NCBI RefSeq assembly: GCF_002920615.1 | Contig: NZ_PQSU01000019.1 | Location: 124,001-188,000 of the forward strand | Direction of reading: 5' to 3' | DNA from: Streptomyces sp. Ru62 | GTDB taxonomy: Bacteria > Actinomycetota > Actinomycetes > Streptomycetales > Streptomycetaceae | Length of the DNA stretch: 64,000 nt | Shown here: piece by piece, positions 15,045 to 23,118 of the stretch | Layout: the number at the start of each line of letters is the position of its first letter | Position numbering within the stretch: position 1 is the stretch's first letter | Made by a program: the position numbers and the translations under genes | Notes under the pieces: model-generated | Told to the model about the DNA's origin: nothing | The model's database searches: none | What the model saw: the letters and a program-made list of their open reading frames with translations, nothing else

Positions 15045-15227
15045 ATGTCCGAAGAGTCCGTTCCCCGGCAGGGAGGGCCCGCCGGCCGGCCGAAGGGGCT
15101 GCTGGAGCAGATGGAGGAGCTGATGGCGGCACTGAACGCGGACCTGTCGGCCCTGGCGGACCTCCAGGCCGGGGGGCCGGCGCCGGGCACGGCCGACGAG
15201 ACGGAAGGAGACGCACGGCTGAGGTGA
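15045..15227 (+). CDS. Small coiled-coil protein (60 aa)
   Basis: This ORF has a strong ribosome site (GAGGAGG) 5 nt before ATG 15045. A Pro/Gly-rich head is followed by a Leu/Met-rich amphipathic helix, LLEQMEELMAALNADLSALA, which looks like a short coiled coil. The tail is acidic, then basic. No family is known to me. The ribosome site and heptad pattern are the evidence that it is real. Confidence 0.55.
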   Translation: MSEESVPRQGGPAGRPKGLLEQMEELMAALNADLSALADLQAGGPAPGTADETEGDARLR

Positions 15228-15334
15228 CGCGCGCGGTGACGCCGAGCCGAACGCGTCCTGCCCCGCATCGCCATCACCCGGCACCCGCCGTACGCACCGT
15301 CCCCTGGCCGCGCCGCCCCTCGCGGGGACGCCGC

Positions 15335-15820
15335 TCACACGCCCGACGGGCTGTCCTGGATGTCGCCCGGCAGCACCTCCTCCCGGGCCGCCAGTTTGCG
15401 CAGCATCTCCAGGACGCGGTCGCGGGACTCGTCGGCCGCGTCGATCGCCTCCATGCACTGCCAGTACGTGGTCTCGTCGGCCGCGGCGCTGGCCATGCCG
15501 ACCAGGGCTATGCCGACCTCGCCGAGCAGGCCGCCGAGGCAGAGCAGGGTCTCCCGGGCGTCGTCCAGCTCGGTGAGCTGGGCGGCGCGCAGATCGCCGG
15601 GGTCGAGTTCGGGCGGGTCCAGCACTCCGCAGCCCCGGCCCGCCAGCTCCGTCAGCCCCAGTGCCTCGCCACGCAGTTCCGGCGGGCCGGAGACCGCGAG
15701 GCGGCTGCCGATCGCCTGCGCCAGGGCCTGTGCCTGCCAGACCTCCGCCATCATCTCCGCCGCGTCGGCGCCACCCGCCAGGGCCCGCCTGCTCGTGAGA
15801 ATGAGCCGTACCGCGTCCAT
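15335..15820 (-). CDS. DUF6099-like helical protein
   Basis: This is a 161-residue, mostly helical, Ala/Leu-rich acidic protein. The opening MDAVRLILTSRRALAGGADA and the stretch QALAQAIGSRLAVSGPPELRGEA resemble Streptomyces proteins annotated, as I recall, DUF6099. It has no membrane segment and no catalytic motif, and its function is unknown. It lies downstream of the MazG-like gene on the same strand after a 167-bp gap, so it may have its own promoter. Confidence 0.6.
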   Translation of the reverse strand: MDAVRLILTSRRALAGGADAAEMMAEVWQAQALAQAIGSRLAVSGPPELRGEALGLTELAGRGCGVLDPPELDPGDLRAAQLTELDDARETLLCLGGLLGEVGIALVGMASAAADETTYWQCMEAIDAADESRDRVLEMLRKLAAREEVLPGDIQDSPSGV

Positions 15821-15977
15821 ACAGTGCCCCCGTCCCTCCGCCGCGTCACCTCACACGGCTGCCCGAACTGCCTTGTTCACTACCCAGCGTGAGGGACCCT
15901 AGGTCGAAAAGCCAGAGGAAGACCGAAATCTGTGGACAACAATTCGGATTCGACCGGCGGTTTGACTTCGGAGAGTA

Positions 15978-16000
15978 ATAACGGAGTTCATTCCTCCGAT
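15978..16000 (-). terminator. Small hairpin at the MazG-like stop codon
   Basis: On the minus strand CGGAGG and CTCCG pair across about 7 nt, and TTATTA follows. The stem overlaps the stop codon (15988-15990). The short T-rich run makes it a plausible weak terminator for the ATPase-MazG pair. Confidence 0.35.
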
Positions 16001-16401
16001 TGTTGGTCCCGGTCCCGGTCCCGGTGCCCATCCCGGTCCTGACCACCATCCGGATCCCTGTCCCCGGCACCGGGCAGCGGGAACCGGAGTTCGTTGCGGT
16101 CGATCTTCGCGGCCAGCGCGGCGAGCGGATCGACGCCGAGGACCTCGCAGAGCTGGAGCAGATAGGCCAGCACATCGGCGACCTCGTCCGTGACCCGGTG
16201 GGCCGTCCCGGGGTCGTCCATCACCCGGGCGGACTCCTCGGGCGTCAGCCACTGGAAGATCTCGACCAGTTCGGAGGCCTCCACCGAGAGGGCGGCGACG
16301 AGGTTCTTCGGCGTGTGGTAGGGCTGCCAGTTGCGCGCGGCGGCGAACTCGGCCAGTCTGCGCTGGAGTCGGGCCAGGCCGGGATCGGGATGTTCGGTCA
16401 C
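15988..16401 (-). CDS. MazG-like nucleotide pyrophosphohydrolase
   Basis: This 137-residue protein matches the small all-alpha NTP pyrophosphatase (iMazG, dCTPase/RS21-C6-like) family. The metal-binding motif is split as usual: VEASELVEIFQW (ExxE) and DEVADVLAYLLQL (ExxD). It should hydrolyse a nucleoside triphosphate to the monophosphate; the substrate is unknown. It starts at a GTG overlapping the stop of the ATPase gene (GTGA), so the two are coupled. The C terminus is an unusual Asp/Arg tail (HRDRDRDQQSEE) encoded by a GGTCCC-type hexamer repeat near 16003-16040. Confidence 0.85.
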   Translation of the reverse strand: MTEHPDPGLARLQRRLAEFAAARNWQPYHTPKNLVAALSVEASELVEIFQWLTPEESARVMDDPGTAHRVTDEVADVLAYLLQLCEVLGVDPLAALAAKIDRNELRFPLPGAGDRDPDGGQDRDGHRDRDRDQQSEE

Positions 16402-17594
16402 GGGTTCAGGTGTACCACCGTGACACCGGGGGTCCCGGTGGCCCACGAGGCGTCGCTGACCGCGGCCACACAGCGGATGTGCCCCCGCTCGCCCATCAGC
16501 GCGGCCGTCCGCAGCAACTCCCCGCGCTGGCGCGGATCCAGACCGCGGTCGAAGCCGTCGGCGAGGACGGTGAGGGTCCGCAGCGCGTCGGGCACCTCGC
16601 CGGGGGTGTCCACGTCGAGCACGCCCGGCCCGGTCAGCAGCACCAGCGTCAGCGCGAGATAGCGCAGTTCGCCGTCGCCCAGCCGGGCGAGTTCGCTGCG
16701 GAAGCCGTCGCCGCGGTCGAGCAGTACCCGTACCGTGCCGTCGGCCAGCGGCTCGGCGACCAGGTCGGCCACCCGCCCGGCGCAGCCCGCGCGCAGCGTC
16801 TCGACCAGCAGGCCGTGCCGCCGGCCGCACTCCGCGCGCGTGCGCCACAGCACGTCGGCGAGGTTGTCGCAGCCGCGCAGCAGCCGGCCCGAGCCTGTGG
16901 GGACGGGGGCGCGCATGTACTCGGGGCGCGGATCGCAGGGGAAGACGGAGCGCAGGGCGACGATCATCTGCTCGGCCGCGGCGAGCACATGGCGCTGGCC
17001 GTCCGTCTTGCCGGCCACGCGCAGTGGCAGCAGGGCGGTGCCCAGGCGGTCGTCGGGGAGCGGGGCGCGGGTGACCGGGGCGGAGCCGGCGGTGTGCCAG
17101 GCGGCCTGGACGGTCCGGCGTCCGGGGTCGCGCAGGGCGGTCTCCAGCAGGACGACTCCGCGCGCGGTCAGCCGCTCCCCCACGATCCGCAGGTACGGTT
17201 CGGCCTGGACGGCGAGGTCGAGCCGGACCGGGCCCTCGGCGCCGTCGGCCGTGCAGCCGATCCGGAAGCCCCGCCGCCCCTCGGCGTCGGGGCGGGCCCG
17301 CTCCGGCACGCAGGCGACCGGGTCCGGGAACGCCTCACCGAGCGAGGCGCCGCCGCCGAGCCGTGCCAGCGCCTCGTACGCGGCGAGCGCGGTGGTCTTG
17401 CCGGCCCCGCTGGGCCCCGCGAACACGGTGACCGGGCCGAGCGGGAACCCTGCCCGCCGGTGCCCGGCGAAGGCCGACAGCCGCAGTTCGGTGATCCGGG
17501 AGCGGATGTCGAGGGGCGGACGGGAGTGCGCGGGGACGGTGGCGGCGGACGCGTCGGCCGCCGGCGGCTCAGCGGACACGGAGGGCACGGCCAT
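16398..17594 (-). CDS. AAA-type (RecF/ABC-like) ATPase
   Basis: This is a 398-residue soluble ATPase. The Walker A is VTVFAGPSGAGKTTALAAYEAL at about residue 54. The region RLGDGELRYLALTLVLL looks like an ABC-type signature and helix, and LTVLADGFDRGL a Walker-B-like region. The layout resembles the predicted ATPases of the RecF/SMC-like group (COG4637 kind). An N-terminal Ala/Pro-rich segment of about 30 residues precedes the domain. The start is ATG 17594, although the frame is open further upstream. It is coupled to the MazG-like gene and diverges from the Hsp70-RNase operon across a 180-bp gap. Confidence 0.75.
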   Translation of the reverse strand: MAVPSVSAEPPAADASAATVPAHSRPPLDIRSRITELRLSAFAGHRRAGFPLGPVTVFAGPSGAGKTTALAAYEALARLGGGASLGEAFPDPVACVPERARPDAEGRRGFRIGCTADGAEGPVRLDLAVQAEPYLRIVGERLTARGVVLLETALRDPGRRTVQAAWHTAGSAPVTRAPLPDDRLGTALLPLRVAGKTDGQRHVLAAAEQMIVALRSVFPCDPRPEYMRAPVPTGSGRLLRGCDNLADVLWRTRAECGRRHGLLVETLRAGCAGRVADLVAEPLADGTVRVLLDRGDGFRSELARLGDGELRYLALTLVLLTGPGVLDVDTPGEVPDALRTLTVLADGFDRGLDPRQRGELLRTAALMGERGHIRCVAAVSDASWATGTPGVTVVHLNP

Positions 17595-17774
17595 ATGCGG
17601 ACCGTAGGACTCCGCCTGTGCGCCGAACCGTTTCACTGCCGGGACGTTCCTACGATCGGGGGACCTGACGGCAGCCGACATCCCGCGCAGACCAGGAATT
17701 TTGCAGAAGATGACGGTCTTGTGGTCGTTGTCGGTGCTCACCGTTACTCTGCCGGGGTGTACGAGGAGTTCGAG

Positions 17775-19427
17775 ATGGGCGATCCCGCGGCGCGCAGGCG
17801 TGCGGCGATCGCCGCGGAGAAGAACCGGCTGGCCCGCGACCGTGAGCGGCGCGAGTCCCGCGACCGCACGGCGGTCAGCGGCTTCCTGCGCCGGAAGTGG
17901 GCCTGGCTGGGCGTGACCGGGGATGCCGTCACCGCCGTGCACGGCCTTCTGGACGAACTCTCGGCCGTACCGGATCTGCCCGACGAACCGCGCGCCGTGC
18001 TGCGGGCCGCGGCCGCCGGCGCCCCGGACCGCGAGGCGCTCCTCCCGGCGGTGCGCAGGGCGCTGGAACACGCGGCTCCGGAAGAAGTGCTGGCGCACAT
18101 ACGGGCCCTGTGGGAAGCGGACGTCCCGTGGCTGACCGACGCGGGAGCGGAACGCTGCCGGGTGATCTGCTCCAGCGCGCCGAGCCTGCTGCTGGTCAGT
18201 GGCCGGGCGCGCGGCGTCTCCGGCGGTCCGGCCTTCTCCCTCTTCGCCGCCGCCGCCACCCGTGGCGCCGTCCCCGTGCCGACGCGCCATCTGCCCGACA
18301 TCCTGCCCTGGGCGCCGCTGCCCGTCCTGGACGACCTGGTGGACCACGGTGGTCTGCTGCCCGAGGACCGGCCGTGGGCGGACCGGGACCCCGACGAGGC
18401 GCTCTACCTGCGCGCGCGCCTCGTGCCGGACAAGGTCGCACCGCAGGACGTGGCCGCCCTGGAGTGGACCGAGCGCCTGCGGCGCGAGGCGTTCCTGGCC
18501 GGAGCGCGCCTGGAGCGGCTGGATCCCGCCGATCTGTGGGACCTGTTGTACGACGTCGTGGCCGACGGGGACACCACGCGGATCGACGAGCTCGACGCCC
18601 TGCTGCCCCGCGCCCAGCAGATCCAGCTCCGGGACCTCAGGTCCGGGGCGATCAACGGGGAATGGCCGCGCGAGACGGTCGCCGACACCGGGCTGTGGCT
18701 GCTGATGGCCAACCTGTGGCAGCCGCGGGAGAGCGTCAGCCCTCAACTGAGCCCGTTCCACGCGCTGGTGGCGCTGAACCGCGCGTACGACCTGCTGAAG
18801 GCGGGCCGACTGGAGGAGGCCGGGCAGCAGGCGGCACGGTTCGAGAAGGGCGGCACCGGCAGGAAGGCCGGCACCGGACTGCGCCAGGAGGCGCTCACCA
18901 TCAGGGCGTACGTCGCCGCGGTGGAGGGCGACCTCGGGGAGGCCGAGGCGCTCGCGGAGGCCGCCGCCGGACTGGGTGAGCAGGCGCAGCCCAATCTGGC
19001 GCTGGTGCGCCGCTGGCGGGCCACGCCGAAGAACAGCCGCGACCGGGTCACCAACCCTTTCATCGAACTCGGCCTGGACCACGGCTCGTTCCGGTGGGAG
19101 AAGCACTGCCGGGAGCTGTTCCGCGAGGCTGAGGGCGACCACACCGAGCAGGCCCGGATCAACGACGCGGAGGAACGCATCCGCGCCGCGCAGGGCACCG
19201 AGGCCGGTCTGTCGGTCTTCTTCCGGATCCCGCTGGAGCCCGACCGCTATCTGATGCCGGACTCGGTTCCCGCCATGCTCGTACCGCCGCCGGCGGCGCT
19301 GCCCCGGCGCACGCCCGCGGTGAGCGGAGCGGAGCTGGAGGGGATCCGGGCGCGCGCCGCCGTGGAACTCCTCGACGATCTGCGCAGCACGCCACCGCGT
19401 CTCGACCGCCACGACCGACGGGCCTGA
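17775..19427 (+). CDS. Large helical protein, possibly TPR-like, in the Hsp70-RNase operon
   Basis: This 550-residue soluble protein has no recognised family. It opens with a charged helix (MGDPAARRRAAIAAEKNRLARDRERRESRDR). Further on there are helical repeats typical of TPR-like scaffolds (FHALVALNRAYDLLKAGRLEEAGQQA, RAYVAAVEGDLGEAEALAEAA). The last third ends in a Pro-rich linker and a short basic tail. I chose ATG 17775 because GAGGAG lies 6 nt upstream; a GTG at 17758 is weaker. It is the first gene of the set with the GrpE-like and Hsp70 genes (58-bp gap), so a client or co-chaperone role is an inference from position. Confidence 0.65.
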   Translation: MGDPAARRRAAIAAEKNRLARDRERRESRDRTAVSGFLRRKWAWLGVTGDAVTAVHGLLDELSAVPDLPDEPRAVLRAAAAGAPDREALLPAVRRALEHAAPEEVLAHIRALWEADVPWLTDAGAERCRVICSSAPSLLLVSGRARGVSGGPAFSLFAAAATRGAVPVPTRHLPDILPWAPLPVLDDLVDHGGLLPEDRPWADRDPDEALYLRARLVPDKVAPQDVAALEWTERLRREAFLAGARLERLDPADLWDLLYDVVADGDTTRIDELDALLPRAQQIQLRDLRSGAINGEWPRETVADTGLWLLMANLWQPRESVSPQLSPFHALVALNRAYDLLKAGRLEEAGQQAARFEKGGTGRKAGTGLRQEALTIRAYVAAVEGDLGEAEALAEAAAGLGEQAQPNLALVRRWRATPKNSRDRVTNPFIELGLDHGSFRWEKHCRELFREAEGDHTEQARINDAEERIRAAQGTEAGLSVFFRIPLEPDRYLMPDSVPAMLVPPPAALPRRTPAVSGAELEGIRARAAVELLDDLRSTPPRLDRHDRRA

Positions 19428-19485
19428 TCACCGCCCGGCCGTTCTCCCCACCCGTCTCACCCTCTCTGCGAGGTAATCGTCTGCG

Positions 19486-20259
19486 ATGTCCCCCAAGAAC
19501 CCCTCTCGTTCGACCGGTTCCCGGGGCCGGTCAGCCGACCAGAAGGCCGCGCCGAGGAAGGCCGCCGCCAGGAAGAGGGTCGACAAGGCCGACCGTCCCG
19601 GGCGCATCTGCCCGGCGTGCGGCGGTGTGCAGCCCGGGGCTGAAGGGCGCGCCAAGAACCCCAAGCCCACCGGTCTGCGCATCCGCCAGGCCGGCCGCGC
19701 GGCCACCGCCCGGCCGGCACCGGCCGCGGCCACGAAACGACCGGACCCCGCCGGAGCACCCGCCGAGCCCACCGAACCGCCCGCGCCCGCCGAGGCCCCG
19801 GCGCCGGCGCCCGCCCGGGTCCCGGTGGACGCGCCCACGCTGATCAAGGGGATCGTCGAACGCGTCCCCGCCGCCCTGGCGGAGGCCGCGGCAGGCGACG
19901 CACCCCCGTCCAGCGCGCTCACCGCGGCCGTGCGCAAGGCGGTTCTGGACGAGTTCCGCACCCGCGCGGCCTTCACCGGCCGCGTGGCCGAGATGGACGC
20001 CCTGCTGTGGACACAGCCGGACCACGGTGGCCCGGCCGTCCGCACCTCGATGGCGGACCATCTGAAGGCCCTCGGGATCCGGCGGCTGGACACACCGGAC
20101 CAGGCGGAGGCGTTCGTCGTCACGGAGGGGACGGGAGATGCCTTCGAGCTGCTCCGCCCCGCCTATGTCGACGAACTGACGGGCAAGGTCATCCTGGCCG
20201 GTCAGCTCCGGCGGATCGCGCCGGACGCCGCACAGCACACCACGGGAGAAGACGCATGA
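19486..20259 (+). CDS. Possible GrpE-like partner of the Hsp70-RNase protein
   Basis: This is a 257-residue protein. The N-terminal third is basic and disordered, with one CPAC motif (RICPACGGVQPG), then an Ala/Pro-rich linker. The C-terminal domain (about 115-250) is helical and ends in AFELLRPAYVDELTGKVILAGQLRR. That ending resembles the beta-domain end of GrpE (the RPGY...VLRPA pattern). The similarity is weak and by eye only. Its stop overlaps the Hsp70 start (ATGA), so production is coupled, as expected for a dedicated nucleotide-exchange factor. Confidence 0.5.
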   Translation: MSPKNPSRSTGSRGRSADQKAAPRKAAARKRVDKADRPGRICPACGGVQPGAEGRAKNPKPTGLRIRQAGRAATARPAPAAATKRPDPAGAPAEPTEPPAPAEAPAPAPARVPVDAPTLIKGIVERVPAALAEAAAGDAPPSSALTAAVRKAVLDEFRTRAAFTGRVAEMDALLWTQPDHGGPAVRTSMADHLKALGIRRLDTPDQAEAFVVTEGTGDAFELLRPAYVDELTGKVILAGQLRRIAPDAAQHTTGEDA

Positions 20260-22280
20260 CGGCCACCGGTATCGACTTCGGCACCACGAACTCGGTGGCC
20301 GCGCAGTGGACCGGTGGCGAGTTCGCCGAGGTGCTGGAGATCGGCGGCCACGGGCTGGACGCCACCTGGCGCCGTCCGGGCTTCGAGCGCCTGTACCCGT
20401 CCGTGGTCGGCACCAGTTCGCTGCGCGCCGGGACCCTGTTCGGCTGGGAGGCCAAGCTGCGTTCCGAGCGCGCCGTGGAAGCGTGCAAGCGGATGCTGCG
20501 CGAAGAGCCGCTCGTCACCATCGGGGGCGAGCGGTTCGCCGCCACCACCGCCGCGGCCGCGGTGTTCCGGTCGATGGTCGTCGCCGCGCAGGACGAGGCG
20601 GCCACGGACATCGACGAGGCGGTCATCACCGTACCGGCCAACGCCACCGGCGCGGCCCGGTTCCGTACCCGGGAGGCGGCCCGTGCCGCGGGCATCAGCG
20701 TGCGCGCCCTGCTGAACGAGCCGACCGCCGCGGCCATCGCCTACGCCCACTACCTGGAGGAGGAGGGCGAGTTCCTGGTCTTCGACTGGGGCGGCGGCAC
20801 CATGGACGCCACCCTCCTGCTGCACGACGACGGCTTCTTCGACGAGAAGGCCAGCCGTGGTGTCAACCGGCTCGGCGGCCTGGAGATCGACGAACGGCTG
20901 CGCCGCATGGTCCTGGAGCGCTCCCCCGCGCGGCGGGCGTGGACGGAGTCGGAGAAGCGGCAGTTCCGGCTCGACATCGAGCGCAGCAAGATCCTGCTGT
21001 CCCAGCAGGAGTCGGTCAGCGTGCTGACCCCGGACGGCGCGTCGGTGGAGATCGGCCAGGACGAGTTCTCGTACGAGATCCAGGATCTGATCACCCGGGC
21101 GCTGGAGCCCGTCGAGGAGTGCCTCGCCCAGGCACAGCTCGACCCGGAGGACCTGACCGCCGTGCTGATGATCGGCGGCAGCAGCCAGATCCCCGCGGTA
21201 CGCGCGGCGGTCGCCGAGGCGCTCGACCGGGATCCGGTGTCCGTGGAGGCGTTCGACCCGATGACGGCGGTTGCCGAGGGCGCGGCCATCTGCGCCGCCG
21301 CCATGGCCGGGGAGCTGAGCAGCATCATCCGGGTCGTCAACACGCACGCGCTCGGCACGGTCACGACCGGCAGCGACGGCAACAGGCGGTTCAGCACCCT
21401 GATCCCGCGCAACCTGCGGCTGCCCCAGCAGCGCGTGAAGTCGTACGAGCCCAACAAGGACAACGTCACCAAGCTGACGGTCGAGGTCTGGGAGGGGGCG
21501 CCGGACCGGCCGGTCGAGCACCCGGACAACGTCAAGCTGACCGAGCTCCAACTGACGTATCCGGAGCCCTGCCGTGACCGGAGCGAGGGTGTCTTCGACC
21601 TGGAGTTCACCTACAGCAAGGAGGGGCTGCTGTCGGTCGAGGCGACCCTCCAGCGGACCGGTGAGGTCGTGCTCAACGGTGAGGTCAAGGTGTTCGGCGA
21701 CGGCGCGGTGGAGCCGGAGGTGACCAAGGAGCTCGAACGGCTGCTGGCCCTGTCCCCGGCTTCGCGGCCGGTGCCGAAGCCCACGCATCCGCAGGCCCCG
21801 GCGAGCAGGCCGCGGCAGCCCGGCGACTCGACCGAGCCGCTGGTCGTGGACGGTTCCAACCTCGCCTGGAACGGCAGGACGCCGCGTGCGCAGGGCGGCC
21901 GGCCGAGCTTCGCGGCGCTCCAGGCGGCGGTGACCGCGCTGCGGTTCAAGCATCCGCAGCGCGACATCCACGTGGTCGTGGACGCCTCCCTGCGGCACCA
22001 GGTCAGCGCGGAGGAACGGCCGCTGGTGGAGCAGGCGGTCGCGGAGCACCACGTGGTCCAGCCGCCGGCCGGCACGGAGGGCCGGGGTGACGCGTTGGTC
22101 ATCAGCATCGCCGAGGAAGTGGGCGGCATCATCGTCTCCAACGACAACTTCGCCCCGTTCCAGAAGGACAACCCCTGGCTGCTGACCAAGGGACGCGTCA
22201 TGGGCGCGACGCAGTCGCGCGGCGTGTGGGTGTTCACCGCCCGCACCCCGAATCCCGCGACGGGCTCGGTACGGCACTGA
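20256..22280 (+). CDS. Hsp70 fused to a C-terminal PIN/Zc3h12a-like ribonuclease domain
   Basis: This is a 674-residue protein. Residues 1-380 are an Hsp70 ATPase domain: phosphate-1 GIDFGTTNSVAA, phosphate-2 VFDWGGGTMDATLL and adenosine motif VLMIGGSSQIPAVR. A shortened substrate-binding-like beta region follows (about 380-490), then a Pro-rich linker. Residues about 528-660 form a NYN/PIN-type nuclease of the Zc3h12a kind: VVDGSN (D532), HVVVDASL (D576), GRGDALVISIA (D612) and IIVSNDNF (D630). The family consists of metal-dependent ribonucleases. I know of no described system with this fusion. It is the last gene of a three-gene operon. Inference: chaperone-controlled RNA cleavage in stress or defence. 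Confidence 0.85.
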   Translation: MTATGIDFGTTNSVAAQWTGGEFAEVLEIGGHGLDATWRRPGFERLYPSVVGTSSLRAGTLFGWEAKLRSERAVEACKRMLREEPLVTIGGERFAATTAAAAVFRSMVVAAQDEAATDIDEAVITVPANATGAARFRTREAARAAGISVRALLNEPTAAAIAYAHYLEEEGEFLVFDWGGGTMDATLLLHDDGFFDEKASRGVNRLGGLEIDERLRRMVLERSPARRAWTESEKRQFRLDIERSKILLSQQESVSVLTPDGASVEIGQDEFSYEIQDLITRALEPVEECLAQAQLDPEDLTAVLMIGGSSQIPAVRAAVAEALDRDPVSVEAFDPMTAVAEGAAICAAAMAGELSSIIRVVNTHALGTVTTGSDGNRRFSTLIPRNLRLPQQRVKSYEPNKDNVTKLTVEVWEGAPDRPVEHPDNVKLTELQLTYPEPCRDRSEGVFDLEFTYSKEGLLSVEATLQRTGEVVLNGEVKVFGDGAVEPEVTKELERLLALSPASRPVPKPTHPQAPASRPRQPGDSTEPLVVDGSNLAWNGRTPRAQGGRPSFAALQAAVTALRFKHPQRDIHVVVDASLRHQVSAEERPLVEQAVAEHHVVQPPAGTEGRGDALVISIAEEVGGIIVSNDNFAPFQKDNPWLLTKGRVMGATQSRGVWVFTARTPNPATGSVRH

Positions 22281-22382
22281 CAACGCCCGCCTCACCGGCC
22301 CCGGCGCCACGCACCGCCGCGGCCGCGCCGCACCCCGTCGAAGCCGCATCGCGCGGCCGGGGCCACGGCGTCGCAGCCGGCG

Positions 22383-22462
22383 CTCCCGCGGCGCGACCGG
22401 GGCTCCCGCCGCGCGGTCGGCACTCCCACCGCGCGGTCGGCACTCCCGCGGCGAGTCCCGGT
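22383..22462. repeat. Four tandem copies of a 20-bp repeat
   Basis: Units start with CTCCC at 22383, 22403, 22423 and 22443, an exact 20-bp period. Units 2 and 3 differ by one base, while 1 and 4 are more diverged. The repeat lies between the converging Hsp70 and SepF-like genes, where it can do no coding harm. Confidence 0.75.
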
Positions 22463-22503
22463 CACGGGGCGGGGGCCGCGAGGCGTAGTCGGGGGGCTGC
22501 CGT

Positions 22504-22893
22504 TCAGCCGCCCGAGATCGCCGCGCCCTCCATGAGTCCGCTGACCTCCGTCCCGGGCGGGGTGAGGAGGAAGACATTGCGGTCCACGCGGTGCATGCCG
22601 CTGCCCAGGCCGAAGACGACGCCCGTGCTGAAGTCGAGGACGCGCTTGGCGACGTCGCCCTCCGCGCCGGACAGGTCGAGCAGCACCGGCGCCCCGGCCA
22701 TCAGGGTCTCGGCGACTTCCCGGGCGTCCGCGAAGACGTTGACACGCAGAACCACGAACCGGCGCCGGGTCTCGGTCTCGGCGTCGGGCAGCGAGCGGTG
22801 GTTCACCGCGGACGGCCAGGCGTCCCGGCCCCGCAGCGGCACGACCTGGGCGAGCCCTTCCCACTGTTCATCGGTGACGTCGTAACGGCTCAC
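22504..22893 (-). CDS. SepF-like cell-division protein (paralogue)
   Basis: This 129-residue protein matches the SepF fold: RRRFVVLRVNVFADAREVAETLMAGAPVLLDLSG, then RVLDFSTGVVFGLGSGMHRVDRNVFLLTPP. SepF binds the FtsZ tail and anchors it to the membrane. This copy lacks the N-terminal amphipathic membrane helix region of main SepF proteins, so it is probably one of the extra Streptomyces SepF-like proteins. It begins at GTG 22893 with a GGGGGAG ribosome site just upstream. A possible promoter (TTGGCG, 17 nt, AGGGAT on the minus strand) precedes it; that call is weak. Confidence 0.75.
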   Translation of the reverse strand: MSRYDVTDEQWEGLAQVVPLRGRDAWPSAVNHRSLPDAETETRRRFVVLRVNVFADAREVAETLMAGAPVLLDLSGAEGDVAKRVLDFSTGVVFGLGSGMHRVDRNVFLLTPPGTEVSGLMEGAAISGG

Positions 22894-23104
22894 CGGCTCC
22901 CCCTGATCTGACTCGCACTCAATCCCTGCACCAGCCAATTCTTACGCCAAGTCACCCGTTCGGCCCAACAACGACACGGTGTGCGACCGGCCCGGCCGTA
23001 TCTCGCGCGTCACATCCCGCGTCAGATGTACGGGTACGTCCGGTTCTTACCGGGCTCATACCCGACTCTTCATCCACCTCCGTGCCCCGCTCACTCCTCC
23101 CCGC

Positions 23105-23110
23105 TAGCGT
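23105..23110 (+). promoter_or_regulatory. Possible -10 box of a leaderless promoter
   Basis: TAGCGT ends 8 nt before the GTG used as start for the membrane protein. This is the spacing expected when transcription begins at the start codon. No convincing -35 was found. Confidence 0.35.
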
Positions 23111-23118
23111 CGCGTGCC

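Noticed and set aside
17595..19412. Upstream extension of the AAA ATPase frame on the minus strand
   Set aside because: It lies antisense to the well-supported plus-strand gene at 17775-19427, and the P-loop domain already begins near 17594.
22383..22462. Short CRISPR-like array
   Set aside because: The 20-bp units are directly tandem with no spacers, and there are no cas genes in the window.
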